DNA of 64,000 nucleotides from Mortierella alpina (lineage: Eukaryota; Mortierellomycota; Mortierellomycetes; Mortierellales; Mortierellaceae), in the NCBI GenBank assembly GCA_029449245.1, contig JANATF010000001.1:1798001-1862000 (forward strand). Reading direction: 5' to 3'. Of this stretch, positions 11,021 to 22,653 are shown piece after piece. The notes beneath the pieces are model-generated. The model did no database searches and was not told the DNA's origin. It was given only the letters and a program-made list of their open reading frames with translations. Positions within the stretch are counted from its first letter, which is position 1. Each line of letters begins with the position of its first letter. The position numbers were made by a program, and so were the translations under genes.

Positions 11021-12965
11021 ATGAAAGTCTACATTGGCATCTCGTCAGCCCTTGCGCTGGCGTTTGCCAGCTCAACATTCGCCGCTACTGCCCAAGAGGA
11101 ATACCTCAGGTAAGCACACACCCCCAAACTCTCACATCTCCTTTGCCTCTTCCTCTGTTCATGTTCATATGCAAACCATTTGATGGAGAACACTGGTATC
11201 CTGATGCTCAAGTTTTACTTACCTCTTCGATTGAAAAAGAATCCCCATCAAGACTGTCAACAGTCCAATCCGACTCTCGACCATGGGGCGCTGGCGGCAC
11301 ACTCTACGTAAATACGGCCTTTCGCACAAGAATTCTGCTGCTGTATCAGGTATTAAACCTGAAGCAGTAGGGGGACCTCAAGGTTATCAGCGTGGTCGTG
11401 CACTGAGCGAGACCAATGTGGCCAGGATCCCCCTTGAAGACTACGATTTCGATCGAGAGGTATATGCTCCTCCTGGCTAATGATGGTGTCACTTTTTTTT
11501 TCCTATCTTACTCTGTGTACTTACTTACTCACCCTTTCGTTTGCTTCTTCCCGTCTCTGCTGCTAGTACTACGGTATAGTCATGATTGGCCAGCCCCCGC
11601 AGTCGTTCAAGGTGAAAGATAACATCGCTGGTCGTTTCGGAAGCAGAACATCATCCAAAAGCAACATCGAGATCCTAACGCCCTCTCGCTCTCTTCGATA
11701 CATTCGCAAAATAGATTGATTTCGACACTGGTTCGTCCCAGTTTATCATCGCAGCCAAGGGGTGTGCCCAGTGCTCCGGCACGACCCATTATGATCCATC
11801 AGTCTCCAAGACCTTCCGGGCAAACGGCAAGCCCTGGAGAATCACCTACGGCGATCAGTCTCATGCAGCAGGTTATTTGGGCTGGGATCACATCGCCATC
11901 GACGGCATTCGGGTGAAGGACCAGCAGTTGGCGTTGGTGACGAACGAGTCTGCAGGGTTTGACGACACCATTGACGGAATCATGGGACTTGCCTTTGGAG
12001 CCCTGTCAGCCAGCATCTCCAGCACCAAGACCGTGTTTGAGAATATGATGGCTCAAAAGTTGGTGGACCAGGGTATCTTTTCATTCTATCTCGGCAAATC
12101 CAGCCTCCAAGGCGGTGGAGAGTTCATCTTTGGCGGCATGGACTTGAACCGTGTGGCGCCGGGAAAAGTAATCACCTACGCGCCTGTCACACGTGCACGT
12201 TACTGGCAGATCAATATCGGAAACGTGTTTGTGAATGGCAAGTCGGTGGTGAACAGCGGTGTTGGTGGTGGTGGGAAAAAGCGTAAAGGAGCGCACAAGG
12301 ACCATGGTCTGACGGGGATCATGGACACGGGTACGACGCTGATGGTCGTCCCTGAACAGTTGGGCCAAGCTATACATCAGCGAATCAAGGGCGCAAAGTT
12401 GGAGGATCCCTCATACACCGTACCTTGTGACCTGGCGAAACACTATCATGGAGCACGAGTAGAGCTTGAAATTGAAGGGAAGAGGTTTGGGATCCCATTC
12501 GAGGATCTAGTGAGGGAGGAGACAGGGCAGGCAGGGACATGTTATTCCGGGATCCAGACGAGCTCGGCAGAATTTTTGATCATTGGGGACGTATTTATCA
12601 AGAACAACTATGTTGTGTTTGATCAAGCGAAAAAGCGCGTGGGAATAGCGCCGCTCAAGCTGGACTTGGACCCATCACTGGACGTTGAGAAACTAGACAT
12701 TGGCATCACCGATCTGCTCGAAGCGAACGAGTTTTCACTGGACCAAGATCTCGAAAAAGATATCCGTGACAACGATGAGCGAGACGACGAGGACGAGGTG
12801 CTGGAGGGGCGCGACGGGGTGGGGGAAGGTGATGTCGAGGTTCATATCGAGGCAGAAAAGAAACGTTGGGAGATCACGGATGAGAATAGCCGCGACCATG
12901 TGGGATCGGTCGCCAAGTACTCTCAGACCCGCAAAAAACACGCTGCCCATAAGAACAAGCATTAG
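11021..12965 (+). CDS. secreted aspartic protease (pepsin family A1), copy 1
   Basis: Predicted secreted endopeptidase of 534 residues in four exons (11021-11109, 11240-11459, 11567-11611, 11715-12965), all phase-consistent. It has a signal peptide (MKVYIGISSALALAFASSTF), a propeptide with IPIKTV and LRKYGLS, and the mature start motif YYGIVMIGQP. The two catalytic aspartates lie in DFDTGSS (about D122) and IMDTGTT (about D322). Two features are unusual for the family: a Gly/Lys insertion (GGGGKKRKGAHKDHG) just before the second active-site motif, and an extension of about 95 residues after the normal C-terminal strand. That tail is strongly acidic (DNDERDDEDEVLEG) and ends in a Lys/His-rich stretch. 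It is a tandem paralogue of the next gene. Confidence 0.9.
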
Positions 12966-13436
12966 CCATATGATTGTTAAACTTTCAATTTACATTTCCT
13001 TTTCAACGCAAGAAGCTCGGTACTTTGACTGCAGCCTTTCGGAGCGAGGTGTTCGCCAGGTTATAGGTAGTGGTCCACAGATCGCCTTAAAGATCAAGTA
13101 CGGCTATGGGCTAGGTGAATCTAGAAGACGCATAGGGTGTCCGGGAATAGGATCGTGTCCTTGTTGAAAGGGGAGGGTAAATCCTTCCTATTACACCTAA
13201 CAACGATTACGCCGCTCGTCACCGATCTTCCTTGATCAACAAAGAATGCATAGATGACAGTGTGCGAGTGGAATCCTGGATTCTTGGAGTCATGAACAAG
13301 AGCGATCCTTCAGAAGGGACTGCTGCAGACAGACCCCCTTTTACTGGTATTCTCACTCTTTTTTTTTTCTTTTATACCACTCCGCATAAAACGATTCAGC
13401 ACGTCTTGCAGTTTTGCAGACAAGTAGCCATACCTC
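12966..13436. other. intergenic between the two protease genes
   Basis: 471 bases without a supportable gene, presumably the terminator of copy 1 and promoter of copy 2. It includes a TC-rich, T-rich patch at about 13355-13375 close to the second start. Confidence 0.5.
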
Positions 13437-14815
13437 ATGAAGTTTAGTCTAGGAATCTCAGCAACGCTTGTGCTTGTGTTCGCAGGGGCCATCATGGCCG
13501 CGCCAACTACCCAGAGCAAGACAGTACGGTACGGCACCATTTTAGTGTAACACCTTTTCTTGATCGTATGCATGGCTGATGTTTGTGTTTTATCATTCAT
13601 AATCGTTCTCCATCCATCGTATAGTATACCTATTGCCAACAAAGGACCAAAGTATCAGCCAAACACGATTGCTGAATGGTCTTATGCGTTACGTAAGTTT
13701 GGATTTAAACACGCTGCTGAAGGAATGACAGCCCAGGCAGTTGCCGACCTTGCTCTTGTTAACTTGGGACTCGATAGAGAGGTAATTGATATATTAGTAT
13801 ATATAAAAGTATCACTACGCACCCTGCCAGCGGGACATGCCAAAGCTGACAAACATAAAATTCGATGTAGTACTATGGCCTGATTGATATCGGGACGCCT
13901 GCTCAGACGCTCAAAGTCATGATGGACACTGGATCGGCACGACTTCTCATCTCCAGTACCGAGTGCCCCGGCTGCACTGGCAACACCCATTTTGATCGAA
14001 ATGCATCTTCGACCTATCAATCCTCTGACAAAACTTGGTCTTCCAACTTTGGCGACACGTCCTCAGCATCCGGTGTAACCGGTCACGACGTCGTCAAGCT
14101 GGCAAATCTCGCGATCAAAGACCAACCTGTGCACCTGGCAGAGCAGATGACTCCTGGCTTTGATGGGTTTGTGGACGGGATCTTAGGACTTTCCTTTGGG
14201 GCACCAAGCGACACCAGTTCGGTCCTGGAGAGTATGATGAAGCAAAAGTTGCTGGATAAGGGAGTGGTTTCGTTTGCTCTAGGAAAGTATCCCTCCGAGA
14301 CTGGCGGCGAGGCGCTCTTTGGAGACATTGACATGAGCAAGGTCAAGGATGGCCAAAAGATCACCTACACGAACGTGATCGACGATCGCTACTGGGCCAT
14401 AAATATTTCAGACACCTTTGTGGACGGCCAAAGCGTGTCTACTGATAGCACCAAAGCGGGTATGTTGTCGGTGATGGATACAGGCACCACGCTCTTAATT
14501 TTGCCGTCGTCTCTGGTGAATGCCATCCACAAAAAGATCCCAAAGGCCATTCGACTGCATGAACGGTGGTATGTGCCTTGCAAGGGAACACAAATACTGG
14601 AGTTCGAGATCGGTGGCGCCAAGTTTGGAGTCCCCTATTCGGACATTGCTCGAGAAAAGTCTGCATTGCAAAATATGTGTCACTCTGGCGTGCAGACGAA
14701 TCCTGACGAATTTGCTATTATTGGTGACGTATTTATCAAGAACAGTTATGTAGTTTTTGATGAGGAAAACAGGAGGATGGGCTTTGCACCCTTGAAGCAA
14801 CAGCAAAACAATTAG
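13437..14815 (+). CDS. secreted aspartic protease (pepsin family A1), copy 2
   Basis: Predicted secreted protease of 397 residues in three exons (13437-13528, 13625-13781, 13871-14815). It opens with a signal peptide (MKFSLGISATLVLVFAGAIM), then a propeptide with IPIANKG and a conserved LRKFGFK matching LRKYGLS in copy 1. Mature motifs are YYGLIDIGTP, MMDTGSA (about D102) and VMDTGTT (about D286). The first motif has Ala-Arg after DTGS instead of the Ser-Gln of copy 1. It lacks both the Gly/Lys insertion and the acidic tail of copy 1, so it is a normal-length A1 enzyme. The intron that splits the sequence just before the first DTG motif in copy 1 is absent here. Confidence 0.9.
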
Positions 14816-16046
14816 GTCGAACAGTGTAGACTAGAGCTGCGATTCGCGATAGCACTACACCTATCTAAGCAAACTCCTGTTACTGGTTGGTCATTGTCCC
14901 ATGCGTCAACACCAGGGGCCATTGTCCTGCCCTCTGCCATACAACGTTTTGGAAACACTTCGTCTTCTCAAGATGGCCCTAATCTTTTCTATCGTGACCT
15001 TTTGGCTGCACCCCTTACTTCCCCTGCACCTATTTGGCGCAATAAACTTCGTTCAGATGTATTAATATGCCGTAGAAACCCCCTGGTTCTTTGATCTATC
15101 TTCAACCAATATCCCTTTCTGCCCCTATTCTGTCCCCTTTCTGTCCTCTTTCGCGGTGGACTCTTGTTTCTTCTCATCCTTCGCTACAGTGATGTATTCA
15201 TCAACTCACGTCAAGATGACAATTGCTCGTTCTCGGCTTTGTCATATCTGAATAGATCGCGTCTTCCTAGCTTGCAACAGCACATCTGATCCTACCATGG
15301 CTCTAGATACACGGCAGTATTTGCATACTCACCACTCGCAAACACAAACTACGCGTAACACAAACACAAACACAACACATTTGAGTCTAAGCATGCCGCA
15401 CCTCCCGCAAGGCAGGTCCATTCTACTGTTACCAATTATTCTTGGAATTCCCAATGTCCAACACATACCGATTCAGCTAACAATTACGCGTGCATTACTC
15501 TACGCTGCTGTAATAGACCATACGCGCTCATGACTACGTGTTCTCGTTGAAAACCACAAGCAAGGAGTCAACATCAAGGGATATTAAGAAAGCGAGGGAG
15601 TCCAGAGAAACTGAGGAAAGGAGAAAAAGCCACAAAGATGGAGGGACAGCTAAAAAACGATGATGATACCGAGGAGACAAAGGTAAGGGGTGCCGGAAAA
15701 AAAATCAGGTGTCGCACCACTAAATAACTGGCGAAGCGTTCAAGCGACATCGATTCTGATCCTTCGATGCCGGTTCTTTTTCTCTCCTACTGCCGGGAGA
15801 AATTATGGTGCGCTGCTGAAAGTTGAGCCACTCATAGGTAAAAGGCAATACAAGGGAGTAGAGCAGACATTAAGGATCGTTGATGACCCCTTGAGCTTTA
15901 ATGCAGTATCACAGCGCTACGTTTCTTAGTTCATTTTCATAAATTCCAGGCTTGAACTCACTTTCTCTGCTAAATCAACTACTACCAATAGCCAAAGCTG
16001 CTGCAAACCCGCTCTGATTTTTCTCAACCTCCTCTAACCACCCATA
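14816..16046. other. intergenic, nothing recognised
   Basis: About 1.2 kb with short frames only. It contains CA-rich sequence near 15330-15370 and AT-rich patches. No RNA gene or coherent exon chain is seen. Confidence 0.5.
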
Positions 16047-16163
16047 ATGTCCTCCCTCAAAACCAAAGTGCTTGTATTTCTTGGACTGTCTTGCCTGTTT
16101 GTGCCAGCTGTTCCAGTTCCTCAAAATAAAGGTGCCATAGCCCGTAGGCCAAGGTTCCAGTAG
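16047..16163 (+). pseudogene. small secreted-protein ORF, probably frameshifted
   Basis: The frame opens MSSLKTKVLVFLGLSCLFVP, a good signal peptide with an AVPVP-type processing region, but stops after 38 codons. Skipping one base near 16139 brings in a second frame that runs on through a Ser/Gly/His/Asp-rich stretch (SSGDHTGSDHHIVNTGDHG) to a stop at about 16270. This looks like a small secreted His-rich protein interrupted by a one-base shift, either a real lesion or a sequencing error. An intron reading would remove the signal peptide and seems less likely. No family is recognised. Confidence 0.35.
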
Positions 16164-16424
16164 CGTCGGCTTTGGCAGTACTGACTCTAGTGGCGACCAT
16201 ACTGGATCAGATCATCACATTGTGAATACAGGCGACCATGGCTCGCTAATTGATTTAGTCTATAATTAATCTAATCCTCACCACAGTGATATCTTTGACA
16301 TATGCGTCCATCATGGTCGGCGCAGCTTGCTTACGCCTCCTCGTCATCACCAACTCCACATAGCCCACTTCGTTATCATCATCTCTTACGTAGCTCAATT
16401 CGCTCCGCCAATGATTTTATTAAA

Positions 16425-18699
16425 TTAGGGCTTGATCTGCTTCTTCAGCAACTCGACTAACTCCTGTTGCTCCAACCGCAGGCGTTCCATGTTTTGGTGC
16501 TGAATCTGATACTGCTGTTCCTGCTGGGTTTTCAAGAACGCAATCTCCTGCTTCAGACTTTCATCGTTAGAGCCGCTGGCATTGATCGGACGGGACTGGG
16601 GTTGATTCGACCGCCGTGGCTCACATTCTTCAGAATCCGGGATATGGGTCTGAGGATTGCGCACTACTTTCACGTCGGGTCCTCTTTCGACTTTCACGTT
16701 ACTGGATTGACTGGGTGGCAATGGGTAAGTTGGGGCTGCAGGAGGAGGCGGGTGATACACTGCGGTTGAGGTCGGAGAATAAGGGTTAGACCCCGTTGAA
16801 ATGGAAGGGGAATATTGCTGTCCGTCCGTAGTCATAGCTGGAGAGAGTGAATAGGCTACAGATGTAGCAGGCGGAGAATTCTGGTACATTTGAGTGGCTG
16901 AGGCAGGCGAATGGTATCCTTGAGTTGTCGAAGGTGAGTAGTGATACTCTGCAACCGATGACGGTGGATACTGATGTTCGGCCGCCTGAGAAGTTTGGTA
17001 CTGATGGTCAGCAGTTGCGGTGGGTGCATAGTGATATACGGGTCCCAACGCATGATGTTCCTGGGTTCCTGAGGATGTAACAGGCGCATGCTGGTATTGC
17101 ATAATTGCTGGTGGTGGGATTTCCTCCTTGGCAGGAACTATGGCATGTGCAGCCTCTTTGGCTGGGGCAATGACAGCTGTCTTGTCCAAATCATTGCCTT
17201 GCTCGAGCAAAGAGTGAGAACTGAGTCTCTGTGTGTCTTTACGCGATCGGTGGCGCTTGTACACAAAGAGAGCCGCCAGGAGGAGAATGACAGCTACAGC
17301 AACACCTCCTCCAATAGCAGCCCCACTGACTCCCTTTGTGGTCGAGGGAGGGGTTGAACCCGGACTTGGGCTTGGAGTGGCGCCTGGCACTGATTCCGGG
17401 AGGATGAGGTACTCAGTTGTCCATGCATTTGTCCTGAAGTTATAAATAATTGGGGTGCCGAATGTATTGACGTTGGTGCCAGTAGTTTCGCCTGTAGATA
17501 AAAGTAATCCATGGTTACGATGGTTTCCATGGCGGTATAGCTTCGACTTGACGGGTATCCAAAGGTCTTACCTCCCCATGCTACAAAGTTGTCCCCTGAT
17601 GCCGTGCAGGCCATATCACTGCGTCTGTGGTTTGGTTCTGCCTCCGCTCCTTTGGTCCAGCTCAAGCTCTTGAGATCGAGAATGTAGATGCTTCCTTGCA
17701 CCCCGCGCGTGAAGTGGTTTCCTCCGAATACAATCATCTTGGTTCCATTGTACGCTACGCATATTGGAGCGAGATGAACTCACCGTTAGACAAGCTTTCA
17801 TCCTTTTCTGTATCTTGGTACTAGCTTCATGATCGCTTACCAGGCACCATGCAATGTCCGCTAAGATCGCCAGGTAATTCACCTGTAGTCTCCTGCATTA
17901 AAATTTAGCAAATAGATGTCAGAAACCTGGGCGAAAAGCATGAACATAGACAATCTAGTACACATGAAGTTTGAGAAGGTGTACTTACAACTCGCAACCA
18001 GGTTTTTTGAGTGGGGCTGTACTCTGCCAGGAGGGTATTTGTGGAAGCTACTGCCGTTCTCCCTCCATAAACCAGTACGCTATTTCGTTGAGTGGACCAA
18101 ACGGAGCTATATCCATAGGACCCAGGTGCAATAACTACTGCCGGCGTCATTGGAGCCGATGGCAAATACGATCGCGTGTTGCTGTTGTAGACGGCCATAT
18201 TTTCTCCAGTACCCATCCCATATGGAACGTATACCAGGCCGGTGTTAGGATCCAATGCTGCTCTCAGTTTGAACACAGTGCTGAAACCTATTGGCAGCCC
18301 CACAGGAGCTCCCCAGGTGCGGTCCGGAAGAGTGAACGTGAAGACTCCTAGAGTGGCTTGGTTCGACCAGATCACCACGCTCGACTTGCTAATAACCATC
18401 GAGTGACCCCAGACCTTTGGGCCGGTCATTGTGGATGCAGGGGTCAGTTGTTTCCAAGGTGGGCTTGACGTCGTCCAATTCTTTGTAAGATCCAGGGAGA
18501 AAAACTGGTCGGTCAATTCCATGGTTCTATCTACGGCATAGCCTGAAAAGCCGCCCTGAACATAAAATGTCGATTCATCGACAGTTGTGTACGCCATAGC
18601 AGCTGTTGGTACAGGTACTTGAGCGAGGACAGAGAAAGTACATGCTGAAAGGAGGAGCGCGGCCGCAAGAGGCGTAGGTGTCGCACGTAGCAAATGCAT
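16425..18699 (-). CDS. Kelch-ectodomain membrane protein KA
   Basis: Predicted type I membrane protein of 670 residues in four exons (17989-18699, 17841-17892, 17572-17754, 16425-17491). The start at 18699 is chosen because it directly opens a signal peptide (MHLLRATPTPLAAALLLSAC). The ectodomain has Kelch-like blades, with YVQGG, VLVYGG, MIVFGGN and NFVAWGG marking strand ends. One transmembrane helix lies near 371-393 (VAVAVILLLAALFV), followed by KRHRSRK as stop-transfer. The cytosolic tail contains about nine imperfect ten-residue repeats of the type YHYSPSTTQG, and ends in a Gln-rich coil (MERLRLEQQELVELL) and IKP. It is the leftmost, 3'-most member of the six-gene array. Function is unknown; a surface receptor or adhesin is inferred from topology. 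Confidence 0.85.
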
Positions 18700-18945
18700 G
18701 GCGAACACGTTAACAGGGGTCCGGGTATCGGATCGCGATAGTTGAATATTAGAATCGAGCCAGCACCTGAGCGACAAGGTGCGGCAATGATGGAAGCAGG
18801 GATTTTTTACAAAAGGTGGAAAGAGGTTGAGGAGTTAGGGGTAGGGACCGAGAACAAGAGGCAGAAAAATAAAATGGGAAAAGATCATGGCCATGATCCA
18901 TGTAGGCTGGACTTGGGTTATGTTTCTCGATCGCGCCCTCAGCCC

Positions 18946-18980
18946 GCGCCCTCGCCCCGCGCCTCGATGGCTCTGAAAAT
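18946..18980 (-). promoter_or_regulatory. shared upstream motif, KA copy
   Basis: GCGCCCTCGCC followed by TGGCTCTGAAAAT on the plus strand, about 250 bases upstream of the KA start. It is an extended version of the motif also found upstream of KC, KD and KE. The role is inferred from recurrence at similar distances. Confidence 0.45.
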
Positions 18981-19010
18981 AACACTACCAGCACTGGCTC
19001 ATTTTGTTGA

Positions 19011-19035
19011 CATGCATGTACATGTACATGTACAC
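19011..19035. repeat. repeated TGTACATGTACA palindrome
   Basis: The tract CATGCATGTACATGTACATG and following TACAC is a run of overlapping self-complementary 6-mers. Related tracts lie at 944-958 and 28155-28167. It may be a protein-binding palindrome or a simple-sequence expansion. Confidence 0.7.
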
Positions 19036-19823
19036 TAGCCACACTTTCGACCTTCTGCAAACATCGGTGTTGCCTAAACTTAAACCTCGAAATGTAAGCA
19101 GAGCGGGTTGGTGTTAGGAAGGCCAACAGTAAATGTTCGGTAAAGCTGCAGTGACTACAGTAGACCTTTCGAGTGTAGTTGTTGGCACACTGTACAGTTG
19201 CACAATATACTATTGTACTGTAAAACTTACTGTAAGTCTCCGTGATTTGACAAAGCTTATAGTGTGAACATGCCTTCGCAGACAAAATTAGCTTAGCTTG
19301 GGCAATACTCCCGACCAGGTACAGTACTCTTTGTTCAAAAAAAAAAAAAAAAAAAGGTTCTTGTCAAAAATCAACCAAATCCCGTTCCGTGTGTCACCAC
19401 TGCTTCCATTCATGACCCGCATACCTTGGAAATAATGGGTCGGAGGCAGCAAGATGGAACTCATCTCTATCATCAGTGTAACTCCATAAGTATTGGAATA
19501 ACGAAAGCAGCAACTCGGGCATCGTTTCAAGGATTAACATTTAAGGTTGGTAGGTCAGGGCCAAGTCAATATGTTGGGCTATGCCAGCCTTGCCTTATTG
19601 CCCGTGCTGGACGTGTATACCAGTCATAACAGGACCCTTCCGCTGGTGTTCGCGTTACCAATATCCGCAACAAGGTTGTCGATCCTCTGTGATCGTATTG
19701 AATTGGCGAGCACAAAAATTAGTGTTGCGTAAAACTCATCGCTGGATTCGATCCATGGATTTGTGTGCTGTTTATTTTACATTGTCTTTGTAAGCCCAAA
19801 ACAGTTTAGCCCGTTATCATTGT

Positions 19824-22136
19824 TCATGAACCTGGCTTCAGTTGCCTCCGTAGTAGTTCTAGCTGTTCCGTTTGTTCCTGTCGAAGGCGTTCCAAGTTGT
19901 GTTGTTGCGTTTGATACTGCAGCTCCTGTTGAGCCATGATAGCTTCGATCTGCTCTCTCAGCTCCTCGTCCTTGTCAGCAATTGATGATGGTTGATCTGT
20001 GGACTCTAATGGTGCACTTGGTGAGTGGTAGTGGGGGTTGCTGGATAGTTTGAGAAGCGACGGATGGTCCGGGGAGATCTGTGGGGATGTTTGGCTATGA
20101 GGTGGTAGCGGAGGCCATGAGGGCATTGCTTGCAGAGGAGTTGAGGGCTCATCTATGTCAATGTCCGAAAAGTGCTGGACCTTGACGCTGTCGGAATATC
20201 TGGCGAGATCGTGGTATGCTTCAGGGGAATGCGGTGTTTGGTGCGATGCGGGAACAGGTGAAGGAAGTTGATATCCTGAGGTCAAAGTTGGGAGGTAATG
20301 ATACGCTCGTATCGTGGTGGTCGGGCTATGCGGTGAACCGCTGAAGCTCATAGTAGGCGAGTAGAAATACTGTGCTGGTGTCGGAGAGGGATGCTGATAC
20401 ACTGGTGCTGAAGGGCTATGATACTCCGCGGTAAAAGGTTTGAAATAAGGCGTGGCGACCATGTTGGGGGTATAATGGGATCCAGCGACCGTATGAGGCG
20501 AGCTTCCGTACACCAGGGTGGTGGCTGGTGAATATGGATACTGCAAGTTTGCATGTGGTGAGTCTTGTTGCGTTGGTGTGTTAGGTACGACTATATCCGC
20601 CTGAACGTGTGCAACTTCGGGAGTCGTCTGGATATCCTTCTCGTCGACCTGAATGTGGGGCTCTGAAGGCTTTTTGTCGCTTTTGGATCTATGGCGCCTA
20701 TACGCAAGTACAGCCACCACCGCGATTAAGACAACAGCCGCACCAGCACCTCCTGCAATAGCCGACGCATTGACTTTTGATGGTGAGTTGGATCCAAAAG
20801 AGGGAGGAGTTGTGGATGTAGTTATGTACTCCGTTGTCCAAACATTAGTCCTGAGATTGTATATGATTGGGGTGTTGAAAGTGTTGCGTATAACCGCTCC
20901 TTCTAGCTCGCCTATTAACGGGGGAGCCATGGTTAGGCATCCGGTGGTATAGTGGATTATTCAAGTCTAGATTGACCTGCGACTAAATCTTACCACCCCA
21001 TGCAACGAAGTTATCTCCTCGGGCAGAGCAGGCCATTTCAGCTCGCGGATCGCCGCTGACTCCTTTCGACCAAACCATGCTCTGGAGATCCAGGATGTAA
21101 ATGTTTCCTTGAGCTCCGCTGGGTCCATATCCTCCAAACACTACTATTTTGGTGCCATTGTACACTACACAGCAACAGACGCGGGAAAAGGTCAGTATAT
21201 CTTCTTCGACGACTGTACCGAAATAGTTGATTGACAGTTCAATTCGGTCAGTAGCAATTTACCTGGCACCATGCAGTGTGCGTTTACCTCGCCTGGCGCC
21301 ATTCCCGTAGTAGGCTGTTATGGATGCAGCAGTTGAAGCGTAGTGCGGTAAGTGCCTTGCGTATTACGGAGCAAGATGAAGTCGTATTGTTTAAAACTTA
21401 CAATCCGCGCCCATGTCTTATTTCCTGGAATGAACTCCACAAGGGAAGGGTTAAAGACGCGGCTCATGTTGTAGCTCAAGCCTCCGTACAAAAGCATTGA
21501 ATTCCTGAAAGTCGACCAGAGAGTGGTGTACCCAAAGACATCGGCTATCAAGGTCTCAGGAGGAGGCATTGGCAACTCTTCACCAACGCTGCTAGCAGTC
21601 TTATAGACAGCCATCGATCTTCCTTGGCCTTTCCCGCTTGGAAGGTAGACATCATTGGTTTGGGGGTCCGCTGCTGCCTTAAGCTTGTACCAATTATTGT
21701 ATGAGCTTGGCAGAGGCACAACAGTGGGTTCCCAGAAATTATTTGCGATGGAGTACGAGTAGATTCCCTCCCTTGAGTCGAGGTTGCCCTGTGTGGACCA
21801 AATCAAGAGGTCGCTGTTGGCCTTGATAGCGGTCATGGAGTGGCCCCATGTTCTAGGAGGCCTTAGTGGAGAGTTCGCAGGGATTGCTTTCCAAGGTGGG
21901 TTTGCTGCTGTCCAACTTGTGGTGAGATCCAGGGAAAAAAACTGGTCGGTGAGGTCCATACTGCCCTCCTTTTCAGAGTAATATGTCAGTCCCCCCTGGA
22001 TGTAGAAGATCGTCTCATCGATGGTCGTATATGCCGCCGCGGATGCTGCAAGCGGGCTTTGGGCAAGTGCTGGAGTGAACGAGCAAAGCAAGAGGAGCAG
22101 AGCTGCCAGGGATGCACTGTGTCTTTTGGCAACCAT
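19824..22136 (-). CDS. Kelch-ectodomain membrane protein KB
   Basis: Paralogue of KA with 681 residues and exons 21402-22136, 21263-21314, 20994-21164 and 19824-20911. Signal peptide MVAKRHSASLAALLLLLCSF leads into AAAYTTIDETIFYIQGG, the family's entry motif. Exon 2 encodes TTGMAPGEVNAHCMVP, matching the HCMVP block of the paralogues. Exon 3 is 12 bases shorter than in KA, KC, KE and KF. The membrane helix is near 370-391 (GAAVVLIAVVAVLAY), then RRHRSK. The tail is the longest of the array, with many Tyr/Pro/Ser motifs such as YPYSPATT and YFYSPTMS, then EQIEAIMAQQELQYQ and a Gln/Leu coil ending LLRRQLKPGS. The shared upstream motif is not visible here. Confidence 0.85.
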
Positions 22137-22653
22137 GCCAAACGTCCGGTAGGGGTTTGTCCAGTTTGGAAATCAGCGCTACACTGTCGTTGGGATATTG
22201 GGGAATGGAAGGAGAAGGAAAGTGGTGCAAATTATACTGAGGGACACAAATAGACAGAGAGAAATTGGCAGGTGTGATACGTTGCATGATGATGCAATCT
22301 CCGACTCTCGAGATTGTTCAGTACTACGGTAAACAAATTTTGAGCACACGGAGCTCACCACTGAACAAGGCTGATTTTCATGCGTGTGAGCTCCGCCGAT
22401 GCTCTGCCTTCGAGCACCGCCGTTAAGGAGAGCATGCAGCTACAGTGGTCTGAGAGGGATACAGTCCAAGCAAAAGCCACGGCCATTGAATCAAATAGTC
22501 CAGCGCAAGTGCGTCGCCGTTGCCGTCGCCGTCATCATTGGCTACTGTGGACGAGCAAACCCAAGGACATGGGTGACAATCCCCAAACCTTAACCATTCT
22601 TCTTGAGTAATAGCAAACGTGTTCAACAAACACCGGCATAACATCTTTAAAGT
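22137..22653. other. intergenic between KB and KC
   Basis: 517 bases without a gene, the 5' flank of KB and 3' flank of KC. I looked for the GAGGGCGAGGG-type motif of the neighbours and did not find a clear copy. Confidence 0.5.

Larger units (their letters stand above)
18700..19823. other. upstream region of KA and 3' flank of KB
   Basis: About 1.1 kb without a gene. It holds the GC-rich motif described at 18946-18980, a CATGTACATGTACATG palindrome at 19011-19035 and a 19-base A tract at 19337-19355. Confidence 0.55.
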
